DNA from: Isoetes taiwanensis
Lineage: Eukaryota > Streptophyta > Lycopodiopsida > Isoetales > Isoetaceae
Reading direction: 5' to 3'
Assembly (NCBI GenBank): GCA_021234155.1
Contig: JAJEKV010000780.1
Span: 1-64,000, forward strand
Length of the DNA: 64,000 nt
Made by a program: the position numbers and the translations under genes. The notes under the pieces were generated by a model that worked only from the letters and a program-made list of their open reading frames with translations, was not told where the DNA came from and made no database searches. Shown here in pieces: positions 1 to 12,300 of the stretch (positions are counted from its first letter, which is position 1; every line of letters begins with the position of its first letter).

Positions 1-50
1 TGTTGTGTCAAGATGTAAGTAATGCTCAATTAGGTGTGATTTTGTTATAG

Positions 51-1542
51 GTCTTCTATTCAAAGGAAGGTAGCCTTTATATGGGCGGAGAGGGACGAGC
101 ATTATTGTGGTAGTCGATCATCAAAACATGGCCACAAGTTAAGCAAAACCGAAAATATGAAGCTATCGAATCAGCAGGAGGGACTTATGGAAAGGGTGCT
201 TTTTTTGTGGAATATATCCTTGGAATTATGGCAAAGAGATGGAATGGTTGGAAGTATGTTTCTTTCTCTAACTTTATCTAATTCTTTTGTCTTCTTCCTT
301 TTTCTTTTTCTTTTTTACACTTATCGTTATATATATGCATAATAATTTGCACTTAAAATAGGGACAACTTATAAAGAAGATACGCGAAAGGAATAAAATG
401 CGGACCCATTAGCGTCCCGGAAGAGGCATGGAAAATATTCAAAGCGCCCACGTTCCAACCACATGAGCATCAAAGGAGAGCTGCCGCTGCTAGGAAATAT
501 GTTCCAAAGACTGGAAGAGGAGGATGCGATGGAATACGTGCAGCATATGTATAATATACCTCTTATTTTTTCTTTTTCTTTTTGTTATGCTCAATGGTAT
601 TGTATGAATGCTGGTTAAAGTATTTATTAGATTAATGAAGTCTACTTTACTTTTATGCGATACAATTTTCAAGTTCAAAGATTGGGGTCTTTACCCAGGA
701 GACGAAATCTTGGAAAAAATTAAACCGATAGGGTACAAAGCATACAAAGAAATGATGATTGAGGATGGACAAAAGCCCAGATCTGTAAGTTATTGAGTAA
801 GTTATTCTTTTTTTCCTTGTAAGTCATGTAACTTATCTTTATTTCATTTGGTTTTTGTAGTTTAACCCTCGAGACCAAAAGCAAGGAGTCAAACGCAAAA
901 GGAAAATAAGGTATGGTATGACATTGTACCATCTAAATATTTCTTTTGTTATTCTATTATTCCATGTGTCTTTTTAACTTTACACTCTACTTTCGATATT
1001 AGAAAGACATAGCAGAAGAGGTTGAGGATGATGAAGACGAAGGAGAAGATGAGGATCCAAATTATGAGGATGGGGATGAGAGCAACGACAAGGAAGAGGA
1101 CGAGGACGAGGACATGGACGAGGAGGATGAGGATGATGACCGTAATGGAGATCAAAATGATGATCGGGATCAAGTTGACGATCGAGATCAAGGTGGGAAT
1201 GAGAAAGTGGATGAAGACGTGCATGAAGAACAACAGGTGTTGGAAGATCGTCCTCTTGAGGTATTCATCAAACTTTACTTTTGATCTTCACATTTGTAAT
1301 TTATTAGTAGATTTATAAATATCATAACTATTTCATTCCAGGAGCCAATAGAAAAGGAGGAGCATTTGGATAAAGATGATCATGACAAAAGGGAGAGTGC
1401 ATCTGTTGATGAGGGCGATGCATATGCGGAAAATTATTACAGGCATGAGGATGATATTGGCGCGTCATCACGGAAGATTGCAAAACTTATTGCTCGGTGG
1501 AACATTGAGAAATACAAGAAGATTGCTAGATCATATCGTTGA
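51..1542 (+). CDS. Acidic multi-exon ORF inside the CACTA element (partial, probably decayed)
   Basis: No family was recognised with certainty; its place inside a CACTA element suggests a transposon accessory or transposase-associated protein. Exons that read open with plausible splice signals are 51-253 (donor gtatgt), 674-784 (donor gtaagt), 861-910, 1003-1260 and 1342-1542, ending at TGA 1540-1542. Exon 861-910 encodes a basic stretch (KQGVKRKRKI). Exon 1003-1260 is an Asp/Glu-rich run. The last exon ends in IARWNIEKYKKIARSYR. The codons 1003-1260 and 1342-1542 join in phase 0, as do 674-784 and 861-910. The 910/1003 junction is out of phase as read, and the 362-550 exon region contains a stop, so the copy is probably not functional. 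The gene starts before the window. Confidence 0.4.
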
Positions 1543-1859
1543 TTTCAGTATTTGACGTCTCTTGTCAACTATGTACTATGAAATTTTCTACTTATATTCT
1601 ATGGTTTTTGTAGACTTTATGCAATACTATGAATTTTGCCACTTATATTTTATGGTTTCTTGTTGCAATAGTAAAATATAATTAAAGTAGTTGTAGAATG
1701 TCTTTCAATGTTCCTGAGTTCATAAGATATAAATTTACAACTTAAATGACCCTCCCTTAATTTAATCAATGTGACTAATAAAAAAGGGATGTGGGATAAT
1801 TGATTCGTGAATTGATGTATGGGTTGACTCATGGATTGATGCATGCGATGCTGCTATAA

Positions 1860-2435
1860 CTAACACAAAGAGTGCTATCTATCCTGACATTAAAACCGAC
1901 TCTAATTGTGACATACTGACTGACTCTAATTCTAACGCTACAGATACTCTATTCTGACGCTACTTCTGACCCTCAAACTAATGCTAGTGGTGCCTAAATT
2001 CTGACTCTAATTGTGATGATAGAGTTGACTGTAGTTCTAACACTATAAATGACTCTAATTGTGACTCTATACTGACTCTAATTGTGATACTCGAGTTGAC
2101 TCTAATTTTAACCCTCTAGTTGACTCTAATATTGACTCTAATGCTGATGGTAGGGATGTCTCTAATTCTAATGCTATGGTTGACTCTAATTCTAACAGTA
2201 TGGTTGACTCTAATGTTAACTCTAATGTTGATGGTAGAGATGTCTCTATTTTTGACACTATGGCTGACTCTAGTCATGACTCTATGTCTGCTGCCTTTGC
2301 CCGACTCTAAATTCGGCGTTTAAGCGTGAGAGCTTAGAGTCGGTTAGCACTCGACCATAGTGTCATTTTAAGGATTTTTCCTATTTTTTACGTCTAAGTT
2401 TATAATTAGAGTGGACTCTAAAACCGACTCTAATA
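1860..2435. repeat. CACTA subterminal repeat array
   Basis: More than twenty copies of a 9-10 base motif around GACTCTAAT, many followed by tctaac or tgtgac, lie just inside the CACTA right terminus. Arrays like this are transposase-binding sites in En/Spm elements. Open frames across this stretch are repeat artefacts. Confidence 0.65.
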
Positions 2436-2946
2436 CCCCTTTCCTCTTGTAGTGCCTTACTTATTGTGGCCGAAATATTGAAGTGGTGCCTGCTTATAAA
2501 TATTCAGGGGTGGAGTTTCCGTCTGCCATGAACTAGGACAATTCCATATGGTTGCGAGCTTTGGCAGGTTGGAAGGCACTCTATGCAATGCAGAACAATA
2601 GCCATAAGGTGGAGCTGTATGATTGGGCCCACCAGTCGCACCTATTCAAGGTGCTAGTAGAACCTGTTTTTATATGGAGTCGAGGTGCATTGGTCGGTGG
2701 TTTCCCTAAGCCACTTGGAATGACTTGGAGAAAGTGCAAAAAGCTTTCTTGGCACGAGCCCTGTGGGTAAAGTACACAGTTCCATACCAGATACTATTGC
2801 AGGATACGTGTTTCTTGCGTCTTCAGAGGGGGGCCCTTAACAGACACATCGTCTACTTCCAGAAGGTGATCAATATGGATGATACTCGTCTCCCTAACCT
2901 CGCTTACACTGTGGCAATGAGGCCTCAATGCCTAAAGTCCTGCTGA

Positions 2947-4430
2947 CGGGAAAAGAGCCCGGGGGTTTCACCATTGAAACCCCGTATGACCCAAGAGCGT
3001 GACTCGGTAGGGGTTTTTTTGAACTCTCGACGTCCGTATACGGACTGCTGCCTCATACGGTCGACCACCATTTCCCCCGTAGGTGGTCGAGAAGGGGGAG
3101 TTGGGCGGGAAGGTCCGATCCGTAGCATCTACGTTAGGGCCTACTCCAACTCCGAATGCTTTGAAGAACCGAGGCGCCACCAGAATGGAACAACGCCTCT
3201 TAATCTGTGTTGATTCTCCTCCGTCTGTCACTATTTTGGGGGAATAAAAGGTTGGTCCTTTTGTATCTGTTGTCTTTTGTAGTAGCTGGATCCACTTCCA
3301 TTGTTTTGCATACTAACCTTTTAGGGAAAATAATACTTATACAGGGATTTCAAAATGGTCAGGGATTTCAAAATGGTCAGGTATGCAGCTTCACAGCAAC
3401 AATTATTGAATACTTGAATCCTTTAGACAACAGGTTTCGAGTCACTTACATCATTTTTTTTGAAACAATGTGAGCTTATGCACTAATTTCAGGTGGTTGT
3501 CATCATTGGAAATGCCCCAAGTGGTATAGACATATCCAACGAGCTATGTGATGTAGCAAAGGAGGTTCACCTATGTGCAAGCAGATGATATATATATGAT
3601 ATATATGAGGATGCCATATTGCAGATATGCCAGTTTTATTTGCTGAAGCTAAAGCGTTTTACCATGAGCATATACTCATAATAGAGTAAACAATGAACAA
3701 GTGCTTCTGCCATGATAAGGAGTGCTTGCATTGTTCTACATCATATTGAATGATTCTGCAAGTAATATTGCAATGTATTTTCTGTTTTAGATAGTCAACA
3801 CATCAAAGTTATTGGTTTTAGATTATATTTATTTCTTACCATAATAGTCTTAGAACATAATAGTCTTAGAACATTCAATAATAGTCTTAGAACATTCATC
3901 TATATGGGTGCCCAGTCTATTATAGATGTATAAACCATGATGTTATTGTCCTTAGCATGAATTTCATGTATTGTTATTACCATGTATTGTCCCCGTATTG
4001 TCCCGTATTTAGGGCAAGGCCTCCTAAATACGTGTTCAAAATTGCAAATGCTCCTTAGAATTACCCTTGTAATGTCGCATGCATGTAAGAACCCCAGGGA
4101 AATGCGAGAAATAGATGCGAGAAATGTCAATTAAAAACATTTTGAAATTTTTTTATTACGTACATAGGGGTAGGGTGCACAAACACAAACTCAAGTACAA
4201 GATCGGTGGGGGTATATAAAACTAGTATCGTCCAGAAAGTACATCTACAGGAAAAGGGGCTTGAAACCGGCTCTTCCTATTTCGTATGTAGGGTTTTCCA
4301 CCTCCAAAAAGTCATTATCTGGGGTTTTCTCTGGACCCCTTGCACGCTTGCATGTGGTATCCCCATATGCCTAGGTGAGACCCCCGGGGAAAAGAGCTCA
4401 TTGGCTGGCGGATGGATTGTGTAGGAGCAC
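2947..4430. other. Insert within the LINE carrying monooxygenase gene fragments
   Basis: This stretch separates two parts of the plus-strand LINE that are contiguous in the minus-strand copy, so it is an insertion; the limits are good to about 30 bases only. Left and right edges share the inverted motif CCCGGGGGTYTCACC (about 2958 and 4370-4385). The left 300 bases are GC-rich and contain short dyads (about 3030-3095). The middle holds the monooxygenase exons. About 3590-4200 is AT-rich with no gene. Element class is not determined. Confidence 0.45.
3345..3588 (+). pseudogene. Flavin-containing monooxygenase fragment, two exons
   Basis: Two exons with an intron read as part of a plant flavin-containing monooxygenase (FMO/YUCCA superfamily). 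Exon 3345-3433 is preceded by AG and followed by GT; it reads SKWSGMQLHSNNY with one internal stop, corresponding to the family's xWxGxQxHSHNYR segment. Exon 3493-3588 follows a ttcag acceptor and reads VVVIIGNAPSGIDISNELC then AKEVHLCASR. This is the NADPH-binding GNxxSGxDI motif and the AKEVH segment of the family. An 18-base unit (gggatttcaaaatggtca) is tandemly duplicated at 3344-3379 inside the first exon. No other exons of the roughly 450-residue enzyme are present. It is a captured or retro-inserted fragment, not a gene. Confidence 0.6.
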
Positions 4431-5129
4431 AAATGCATCCAGAGTGCAAATGGAGGTAGATCACCAGGTCTCGGACAATACCTTGATATGTACTTCCTCA
4501 TCAAGCTATGGAATGCCAACACCCTTGAACAGGTAAAGAGGCACATTACCAACACCACATAAACCCCATATTGGAGCGAGGGCCGCAATGCTACCTGCGA
4601 TGAAAAAGCGCAGATCCATTGCCTCTCTGCACAGGTGCACACCATCTCCAAATTGAGACGTGGAGATGGATTGGGGAGCTGCGCCAGGAGAGGCTTTGTC
4701 AACACTACCAAGTTGGAGTTGTGGAAGATGAATGCCACACCCTTTAGAGGTGTTTGACATATGATGACATTCAGATATGTTATGCTGAGCTAATCCATCT
4801 TGGCCAGCCCCTACATGAGATGTTGAGCACGGCCTCGGTATAGATGTTGGGATCATATCTTCAAGAGGTCATAGATTGCCGAGATCAGCTCAGTCCTTGG
4901 ACACTTGCCTGATATGTGTACATATTTCTTTCCCCCCATGATAGATGTCTGTACAGTTTAACAACAATCCTATTCCTATCACAGTTTTTTCCCCAAAAAA
5001 TCCTTCGGGGTAGAGGTTTTTGAAACTGGACAGTCATACGCTTGTTGCGCTTCCTTTTTGGGTCCTATAGGCCAATTGGTCTTCGTGGACAATAAAAACT
5101 TAACTTTATTCTATTCTATTCTATTCTAA
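4206..5129 (+). mobile_element. LINE 3' end with (TTCTA)n tail
   Basis: Broken coding sequence of the LINE C-terminus (4440-4560) passes into a 3' untranslated region and ends in TTCTA repeats at 5107-5129. The last about 90 bases before the tail (ggtcttcgtggacaataaaa) are also found inverted at 21215-21290, next to a longer repeat tract, so both belong to one retroposon family. Confidence 0.5.
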
Positions 5130-5740
5130 TGCTAGGACAATGCTTTACTGACTCACTGTGACTACCACACAATTTGCAGTTAGGAGATATGCCATTATAA
5201 TCACTCTTGCATCTATCATAGATTACTTTGTTGGCTGAGATAGCTTGGTGAAGCAACCTCCACATGAATGCTTGCATTTTGGGTTGAGCATAAGATCTCT
5301 AGGCACGCCTAGCAATTTTAGTAAAGATTTCCTTGGAAACTTGCCATTTTGAAAGGGTGTTTTTTCAGATTTATATGGCGCAATATAATCATATCCTACG
5401 GCCACTTTATATTTACCTAAGATTTTAATTTGCCAGCTCGGGGTCCTAGATTTTCGACATTCATTAACCCCTATAACCACTCTCATAATAGCTCTGTAAT
5501 AAGCCTTAGCAGTAATAAGCTTACTGATAAATTGTACATTTGTACATGTCAGTCTTATGATCAGGGGGCACAATTGAGCAGGCTAAACATAAGATGCAAT
5601 GTCCTTACTGAAGGCATGTTCATCATCACATGTCGCAGTTGGTTTGGTGTAACCAACCCTTATATCGTGCGCAAATATTTGCAAATGCTAGGCAGTTCTC
5701 AAGAGTGTGACACTCATCTTCAATAACTTCCAGCTAGTAG
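5130..5740. other. No supportable gene
   Basis: One 116-codon minus-strand frame (5223-5573) is open, but it shows no recognisable domain and no splice or start context. It may belong to the LINE remnant that begins beyond it. Nothing else was seen. Confidence 0.3.
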
Positions 5741-7000
5741 CATTGGCACACCCCATTCCTTGCAGAATGGACGCAATCACTCTATGCTTTTTATGGGTAA
5801 ATGTATTACAATGTATTGCTGTGGACCTTGGCAATGGTAGGATTAATCTGGTTTTTGTATAATATCTTTACTAACTCCAAGAAACTATTATCCCAAAGCT
5901 TAATTAGGAAATATGTATCCAAATACTGTTTCAAGCGATTGTGATCCTTATTGTTATAACCCTTGTTCTTGCACATTCCATTTCCAGAACTAGCTGGCTT
6001 GTTTTTCCTTCCAATAGGCTTTCAGGCGTTGTGGATCATGGCCATTGCATAGGCAAGGTTTGGAATAGGTAAATCTTCTGTTCTTACCACTTTTAGACAG
6101 TTTCTTATGTGATGTCCTAGAGCAGCCCTTTGAAGAGGTGGGAACCTGGTCTCTTGCAGAAGAATTTGATTGGAACTGTGGACTTGACTCCAAGTACTCG
6201 AGTCAAAAAGGCTTTTTGTACCCATTCCGAGTCCTCCCAAGTGGCAAATGATATCACTGGTCTTCATACTCCCACTCCATATAGAAGCACAGGCTCTACC
6301 ACCACCCTAAACAAGTGCCCTGATGTGATTAGTTGTAAAGCTCTGCTTTGTGACAATTGTTCTGCACTATATAGAAAGCCTTCCAGTCTGTTGTCATTCG
6401 TTGCCTAATACGAGTATCCCAATAGGTGGTAGTATTCAACTCCACTCCCAGGTATTTGTATCTTTGCATTTCCGCATCTTTGCCTTGGTAAATGAAGCAA
6501 GGCTGCCTCTATTGCCTCGAAGATGATATGAGGAGCACCTTGGTTTTGGCCAAATTGACATGCATTCCAGTGGTCTGGCAGAAAGTACTCGCTCTATTCA
6601 AATGTTGTTGCGTACTCGCTGAGGTGTTAGTCAAGAGATCCACATCACCGGCATCTATTAGCCATTGAGCAAGCCTGTCACTCCCCACCTCCAGGTTGTA
6701 TAAGCTAATCCTCAGCTAATCAGTGTATAACATAGAGAGCGGGCACCCTTGGCAGACTCCAATACTAGGGTTGGCCTGCGGGTGGCATTCAAGCTGAGCA
6801 TGTCTAATAGAGCACGTGTACACATTTTGCAACTTCGAAGTACTCACAATCGCATTAATCACCCTACAACTTCTCCCTAGGAAGCAAGTCAAAAGCTTTG
6901 GCAAAGTCCAAAAAGCAGCAAATGAAAATCTCATCGTTGTTTCTGACGTCCTCTATCAAGGCATTCAATGTGAAATATGATCAATGATGGAGTGTTTAGG
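5740..7000 (-). pseudogene. LINE reverse transcriptase, decayed, minus strand
   Basis: Read on the minus strand, about 6935-6716 encodes an end-of-palm RT segment with GVCQGCPLS, the usual non-LTR (G)xxQGxPLSP motif. It is followed by a degenerate catalytic box AGDVDLLT (normally Y/F-x-D-D), with the first residue and one Asp altered. Continuing to 5990, the thumb and C-terminal region (KYLGVEL, then NQILLQETRFPPLQRAAL and PNLAYAMAM) matches the plus-strand LINE at 2455-2946. Several stops and frameshifts interrupt it. The two remnants face each other as inverted copies about 3 kb apart. Confidence 0.6.
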
Positions 7001-9330
7001 TCTAAACTCTGCCTGTTCAAATGCATGTACCTTTGTTTCCTCTGCCCACATCAATTGATGCTCACAGATACTAGACATCAATTGAGCTGCCTACGATTGA
7101 CTTAGAGTAAGAAAATCAAATATAACCTCTAAAGAGGAAGAGATTCTTTGCCAACTTGACCAAACAATCCATATGAAAGCTAAATTGAATGCTAGAATAT
7201 CCCAAGTACTTGGATAGATTGCAACAACATCTACTGAAACTAGAATCAAGTAGGCTTGACATGCTCTTAAACGAATTTGTGAATCAAAATATTGACTTGC
7301 AAAATAAATTGTGAATTAGAATATTGGTCCGCAAATTGTATACATGTTTGAGCAAAATGTTAGATGCAAAATAGTGACATCGACAAATGAGCTGCCACGA
7401 TAAAATAAGCAATTTGAGATGTCTCAAATCCACTTTCAAACTGCTTTTTATTGGTCCATAGATACAATCAAAGACTACTTTTCTTGGAGACTACTTTTCT
7501 TGGAGAGCAAGAAGGATATAAGCTTTAAATTTTCTTCATAAGATACTGACCAGTTGTGCCCTCTCTCACATTTATCACAAAAACATGGAAGTCCAGTTCA
7601 ACTACTAACAGGTAAGATATTCTTTTGACCAGAAAAAATCAATATATGGAATGGAGGTAGGGATAGGCTTAGTAAGGTCAATTTGGACAAAAGTTTGAGG
7701 TGTTCTGGAAGGGACATATCCGGCAGCAATATTGAATAGATAGGACTACAATTTTGAAGAGAAGCAACACAATATCGACCCATGTTTGGACACGAATTTG
7801 AGGGATCCATTTAATAAAGAAAAGTTGGAAGCATTCGAAAGTTAGCATTCCCGATTTTAGAAGGTAATCAGCAGGTCTTTTGGAACTATATTCAACCATA
7901 AGTATGGGATAGCTAAGCCAATAGAGAACGTTGATAACATGCCTTTATTCAGGTTAAGATGAAAAGCCCCAATTTATCTGGCATAAGCCCAATTTTGTTG
8001 ACTTTGACAACGAGCACAGACTCACTCATATTTGTGATTTTTGAAGAAGCAAGAGAAGAATTCAGAAGAATATTTTTGGATTCTTTTTGGAAAGGGCCCA
8101 TCAAAGGCTTGGAGTAGGTCAAGACTTCATTAATAGTACCATCTGAGTGCAAAGCCGTTCGAAGTCTAGTAATTCCATGAGTCCCCGGTATATTTAGAGG
8201 TCGTCCAAGGTTGTGTGTATCAACTCTCTATCCATACATTTCTGGATCCTTGGAAAGATTATCCCAGAGGAGACATTTGAGGATTTGGGATCCACTTTCT
8301 GTTCTTGACGGAGAAGATTAGAAAAATTACCAAAATGTATGAAATTGGAGTTTTTGGAGGCAATGGAACGTATTGATCAATCAAGGCTATTGATTTTTCT
8401 GGTCAAGAAAAGTCAAACCTTCTTCAATCGAACTGCATGAACAAAACCTTCCAAAGATCATTCCCAATAAATCTTGACTGTAATTTTCTCATATGTCCAA
8501 TCACAATATACGTGGAAGATATCAATAGCAGAAATATTCAAGCAGTCTATGAATTCTTGAAGTCAAGAATCAATAATTTCTACCTCAAATTCTTCAGTGC
8601 TTGGCACAAACGAGTATTCAGGAGCGAATTTGGGAAGAAACTCTTACAATTGAGATTGAACCGCAAATCAGAAAAAGAACCTTGAAGATAATCACAAATC
8701 AATCTCTGCCCCTGTTTGAGAATTGTGAAAAAATTTGTGTCCATATAATGCTTAGAGAGCCATGAAATCAATTAATGCTGGCCCTGTACAAGGCAAACAA
8801 ACTAGAACAGCAAATTTGGATTAAACACAAAAATTTCACTAATTTTTCCCAAGGATTGAGTTTGAATTGAATAAGACAAACACTATTGTTCTTCTTGTAA
8901 TTAGAATCGTCAATTTGAAGAAAAATATGCAGTGCTAAAATAGAAACTAGAAACCCTAATCTAAGCTGGAAATCTCCTGGTTTTGCTCAAAACTCTTGGC
9001 CAGACATCAAAAAATCAAAATACTTGAAAAGGGCTGCGAGAGAGCTTTCCAATAGCTCAAGTTCATTGAAAATGGAGTCTAGAAAAAATAATTATGAACA
9101 AAAATGTAATACGGGGTGGATTTGAAGGTCTAGGAGGGAAATCTGTTGTTTTGCTGTAGAAATCTTATTCAACATATGCAAAACCATGTACGTTAAGAAA
9201 GTTGCCTAAAAGAGCTTTCCGACGTAACACATTTCATCTAAATGTGCATTTTGGATCTCCAGTTATGATTGAAAGGGTGTTATCAACAAGGAGTTTGCAT
9301 CACGAGCACCTTGGAGATGGAGAGCGCCTT
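7000..9330. other. AT-rich repeat-derived DNA, no gene
   Basis: No frame has recognisable domains. About 8940-9300 resembles the untranslated leader of plant LTR retrotransposons: phrases about 'gagctttcc', 'agttatgat' and 'aaatggagtct' recur in such leaders, but no LTR pair could be found. A run of AT dinucleotides occurs at 9419-9432. Confidence 0.25.
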
Positions 9331-12300
9331 AAGGGAGAAGAGGAATTAAGGGCAAAAAAATTGTAGCATATAAAAGATGCAACATATTGAAAGAGAGCAA
9401 AGCAATTGTAGAGAATTTATTATATATATATATAATAATATGAGATTCTAATCGTAAATTATTATTTGTTAAATATTCGAACATGAATAATTGAGTTGAA
9501 TGTTTGTACATGAGGCAAATGATTAAACACTATGCATAAAAAAATCTAACACGTCGCTAGTTTCCTTATTAACATTGAGAAGAATGTACATTCAAATGAT
9601 TGAGGATGAACACATTGCTTAAAAGTACAATAATGACAAGCAGTTTAACAAATGACATGAAGACAGTAGAGGCATTCTCCTTGCTACATTATGCCTTGCA
9701 TAGCTCAAAGTACTTGCCATGTAAAGTACATGCCTTTACAAAGTCACTAGGAGCTTATACATATAAAAATGCAATATTACATAAGTGTTTGCCATGTATG
9801 GCACATATATTGAAAGTCTATTGGAGCTTATATGTATAATAAGATTCTAGAGGGCATGGTTTCCATGCTAGGAATATCATGTAAAAGAACACAAGTTAGC
9901 CTTCTTCCAACTGGCATAATTGTAGCAAATATGCCTTCTTCAACCTAGCATAATTGCCGCAAATAAACTCCCTGGTTACTTGTATAGCTGGATTGATAAG
10001 CTCAACCTGCTTTTCTGGAGCATGTGAATTGAGTTTTCATCTAATAACATAATGGTATCCACCTCCCTACATGTGTGACGACAATACAATGTACATCCAA
10101 ATAATTATGTGAGAATTATCATAAAAATATTATTATAAAAACAAAGTATCTTCAGACTTTCTAGGCTTCTAGATGTGCAGGCACATGCATTGTGCACATT
10201 AAGATCGAGGTTTACATTATATGGAAGTTAGCATTATTCGTTTGCTTTCATGAAAGGAGTAACAACAATATATGATAGTTTTCCTTCATACAGGCTCAAA
10301 AATAGAAGATAAGATTATGTGTGAAGAGAGTGACATCCAATTGAGCTTAACTTCTAATTGCTAGCATCACCATTTACCTTGTTGTTTCTATCATAGATAA
10401 ATACTGACACAATAAGGATAACACGCAAACCTACAACAAAGGGGGTCTGCATGCAGGAAGGAATCTGGAAGTCAATGTATCTTCTGCATCATTAATCTCG
10501 AAATACAAGTAAGGCTGCATCAAGAATGTGCATGGAGGGAAAAATTGGGAACTACATCATATAGAACATCTAGGATAATCAAGGAGCTATTTATTGTGCG
10601 AGATATTTCGGACAAGATGTAGAGGCATTCAAACCCCAAGATACTCTGCTATTTGTGCCCAAACCCAAGAATATTCAGCACATTTAGAAAAGAAATAAAA
10701 GGACATAGCATTCTTTTGTGAATTGAAGAAAAGCAGGAGATTTGAGTACTGTTCAAGCAAGATCAGTAAAACACTATGTAGAAATGGTTGTCTTTTAAGC
10801 TTGGCACTAAGCAACAATGGTTATCTCAAACATATGGCTGAGGTAACCACATCCTGAAGTAGCTTTATGGCCATCCACTTACATACAGAGGTCTTCATTT
10901 CTTTCAAGACCTAACTGGATCATTTAGCTAGGAGCCTTTTTTATGAGAGGTTTCTAGATGTTTACAAAACTGTAGTTCAAGAAACAAGATGTTACTATCT
11001 TGAAGCTTCTGCAACACAAAGAAATCTAACATAGAAAAGCTAATCCCGGCATAGTTTCTTCCAAAATAAAGCAAAAAGAATGCAAAGGAGGAAAAAAGAA
11101 TGCAATGTAGTACCTTTGAAAATGACTCTTCAACCAAAATCGAGAGCAATGGTCTCGTTCTTTTAACAACACATACAAGGAAATACAAGTAGGGAGAGGG
11201 CGATACGATATTTCCTCTCATATAAAATCGATTGCTAAAAATGAGTGTACTCTAGAAATACTATTAAGTAAACCCACATAAATACAACGCCCATAGGTAA
11301 ACCATATAAAGATAACATATAAAAGTACAAAGGGAATCCTTGGTTATTATGCTAAATATTGGAAAATGGAGAAATAGTTGTAATATAATTCATTAGTTTG
11401 TCATGTAATTTGCTTTTAGAAACGTGTAATATCTAGAAATCAAAATAGAAAACAATCTTTAAACATAGTCAAAGATCACATAAGGACATCATTATGTCTA
11501 TTATTAGAAAAGACAAAGGAAAGTGCACTTGCGCAAACAAACAAAAAACATTGGCTCCAAAGGTCTATTGTCCAGTACCTAAATAGTCAAATCCAAGGCA
11601 ATCTTATAAAAATACATAAACTGACAATACCTTTTTGTTTAATAGAAACTTAAGTAAAACATTTGCTTCACATATAGAACAATGATGCTTTTGGTAGAAG
11701 AACGATAAACTTAAGAATGATGTGCCATAAAATTGTAGCATTTTTTTCTTTTCTAATCAAAGGATTCAACAAAGTCAAGGCCATGACTTTACAAGTAAAG
11801 AATGCCACCTTTATTTGACATTATTGATCACTGATATTTAGGCATCTGTGCATGAGTATTAAGAACTACTTGGTGGCTAATTTTAGAAATACTAGAATTT
11901 TAACTTATTCCTTTTGATGAACATGCTAAAGATGCCATAGAGGAATAATTAAAAACGATTGAAGAATATAATAGAACGCCCACAAGGAGATATGACAAAA
12001 ATACAATAATATAAAATTGTCATTCTCATCCTATCTTATCTGGTTGACCTATAAAGTGCCAAGTTCATGCTGTTCCATTATTCGTGTCCGGATAGATGGA
12101 AGCCACCATAAGCACTTGTATCCACAGGCGCGTTTGGACACTTCTTGTCTTCAAGTATGATAAAAAAAGTCAAATTCATTTTCCCAATGTCATGACCCAT
12201 ATATATGTATGATAATGGTTGGCATTAACTTTGCTTCGGGTATCTTGGTTGATGATGCATGGAAAAGACACCATGTGTTCTTGTATTATAGACTTGATTG

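Larger units (their letters stand above)
1..2454. mobile_element. CACTA (En/Spm) transposon, right part; left end outside window
   Basis: The element ends with TCTTGTAGTG at 2445-2454, the reverse complement of CACTACAAGA, the standard CACTA terminus. The 600 bases inside this end are packed with short repeats, as expected of CACTA subterminal regions. LINE coding sequence resumes immediately after 2454, so the element inserted into an older LINE. The left end and the main transposase lie beyond base 1. A multi-exon acidic ORF fills 51-1542. Confidence 0.7.
2455..5129 (+). mobile_element. LINE (non-LTR retrotransposon), 3' part, interrupted
   Basis: Plus-strand coding fragments at 2455-2946 match the minus-strand LINE at about 5990-6960: the KYSGVEF/KYLGVEL region, then YQILLQDTCFLRLQRGAL against NQILLQETRFPPLQRAAL. 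The match resumes at about 4460-4540 (LDMYFLIKLWNANTLEQVK against LDTYFLIKLWDNSFLELVK). The element ends in a (TTCTA)n tail at 5107-5129. It is cut at its left by the CACTA end and is split by an insert of roughly 1.45 kb (about 2947-4430). All frames are broken. Confidence 0.6.

Noticed and set aside
949-1318. Hydrophobic minus-strand frame (949-1233) and Met/Arg-rich plus frame (1022-1318)
   Set aside because: Both are out-of-frame readings of the GAN-rich codons of the acidic exon 1003-1260.
2067-2323. Leu/Thr-rich frames on both strands over the GACTCTAAT array
   Set aside because: Translations of a short repeat in the CACTA subterminal region; no start context or domain.
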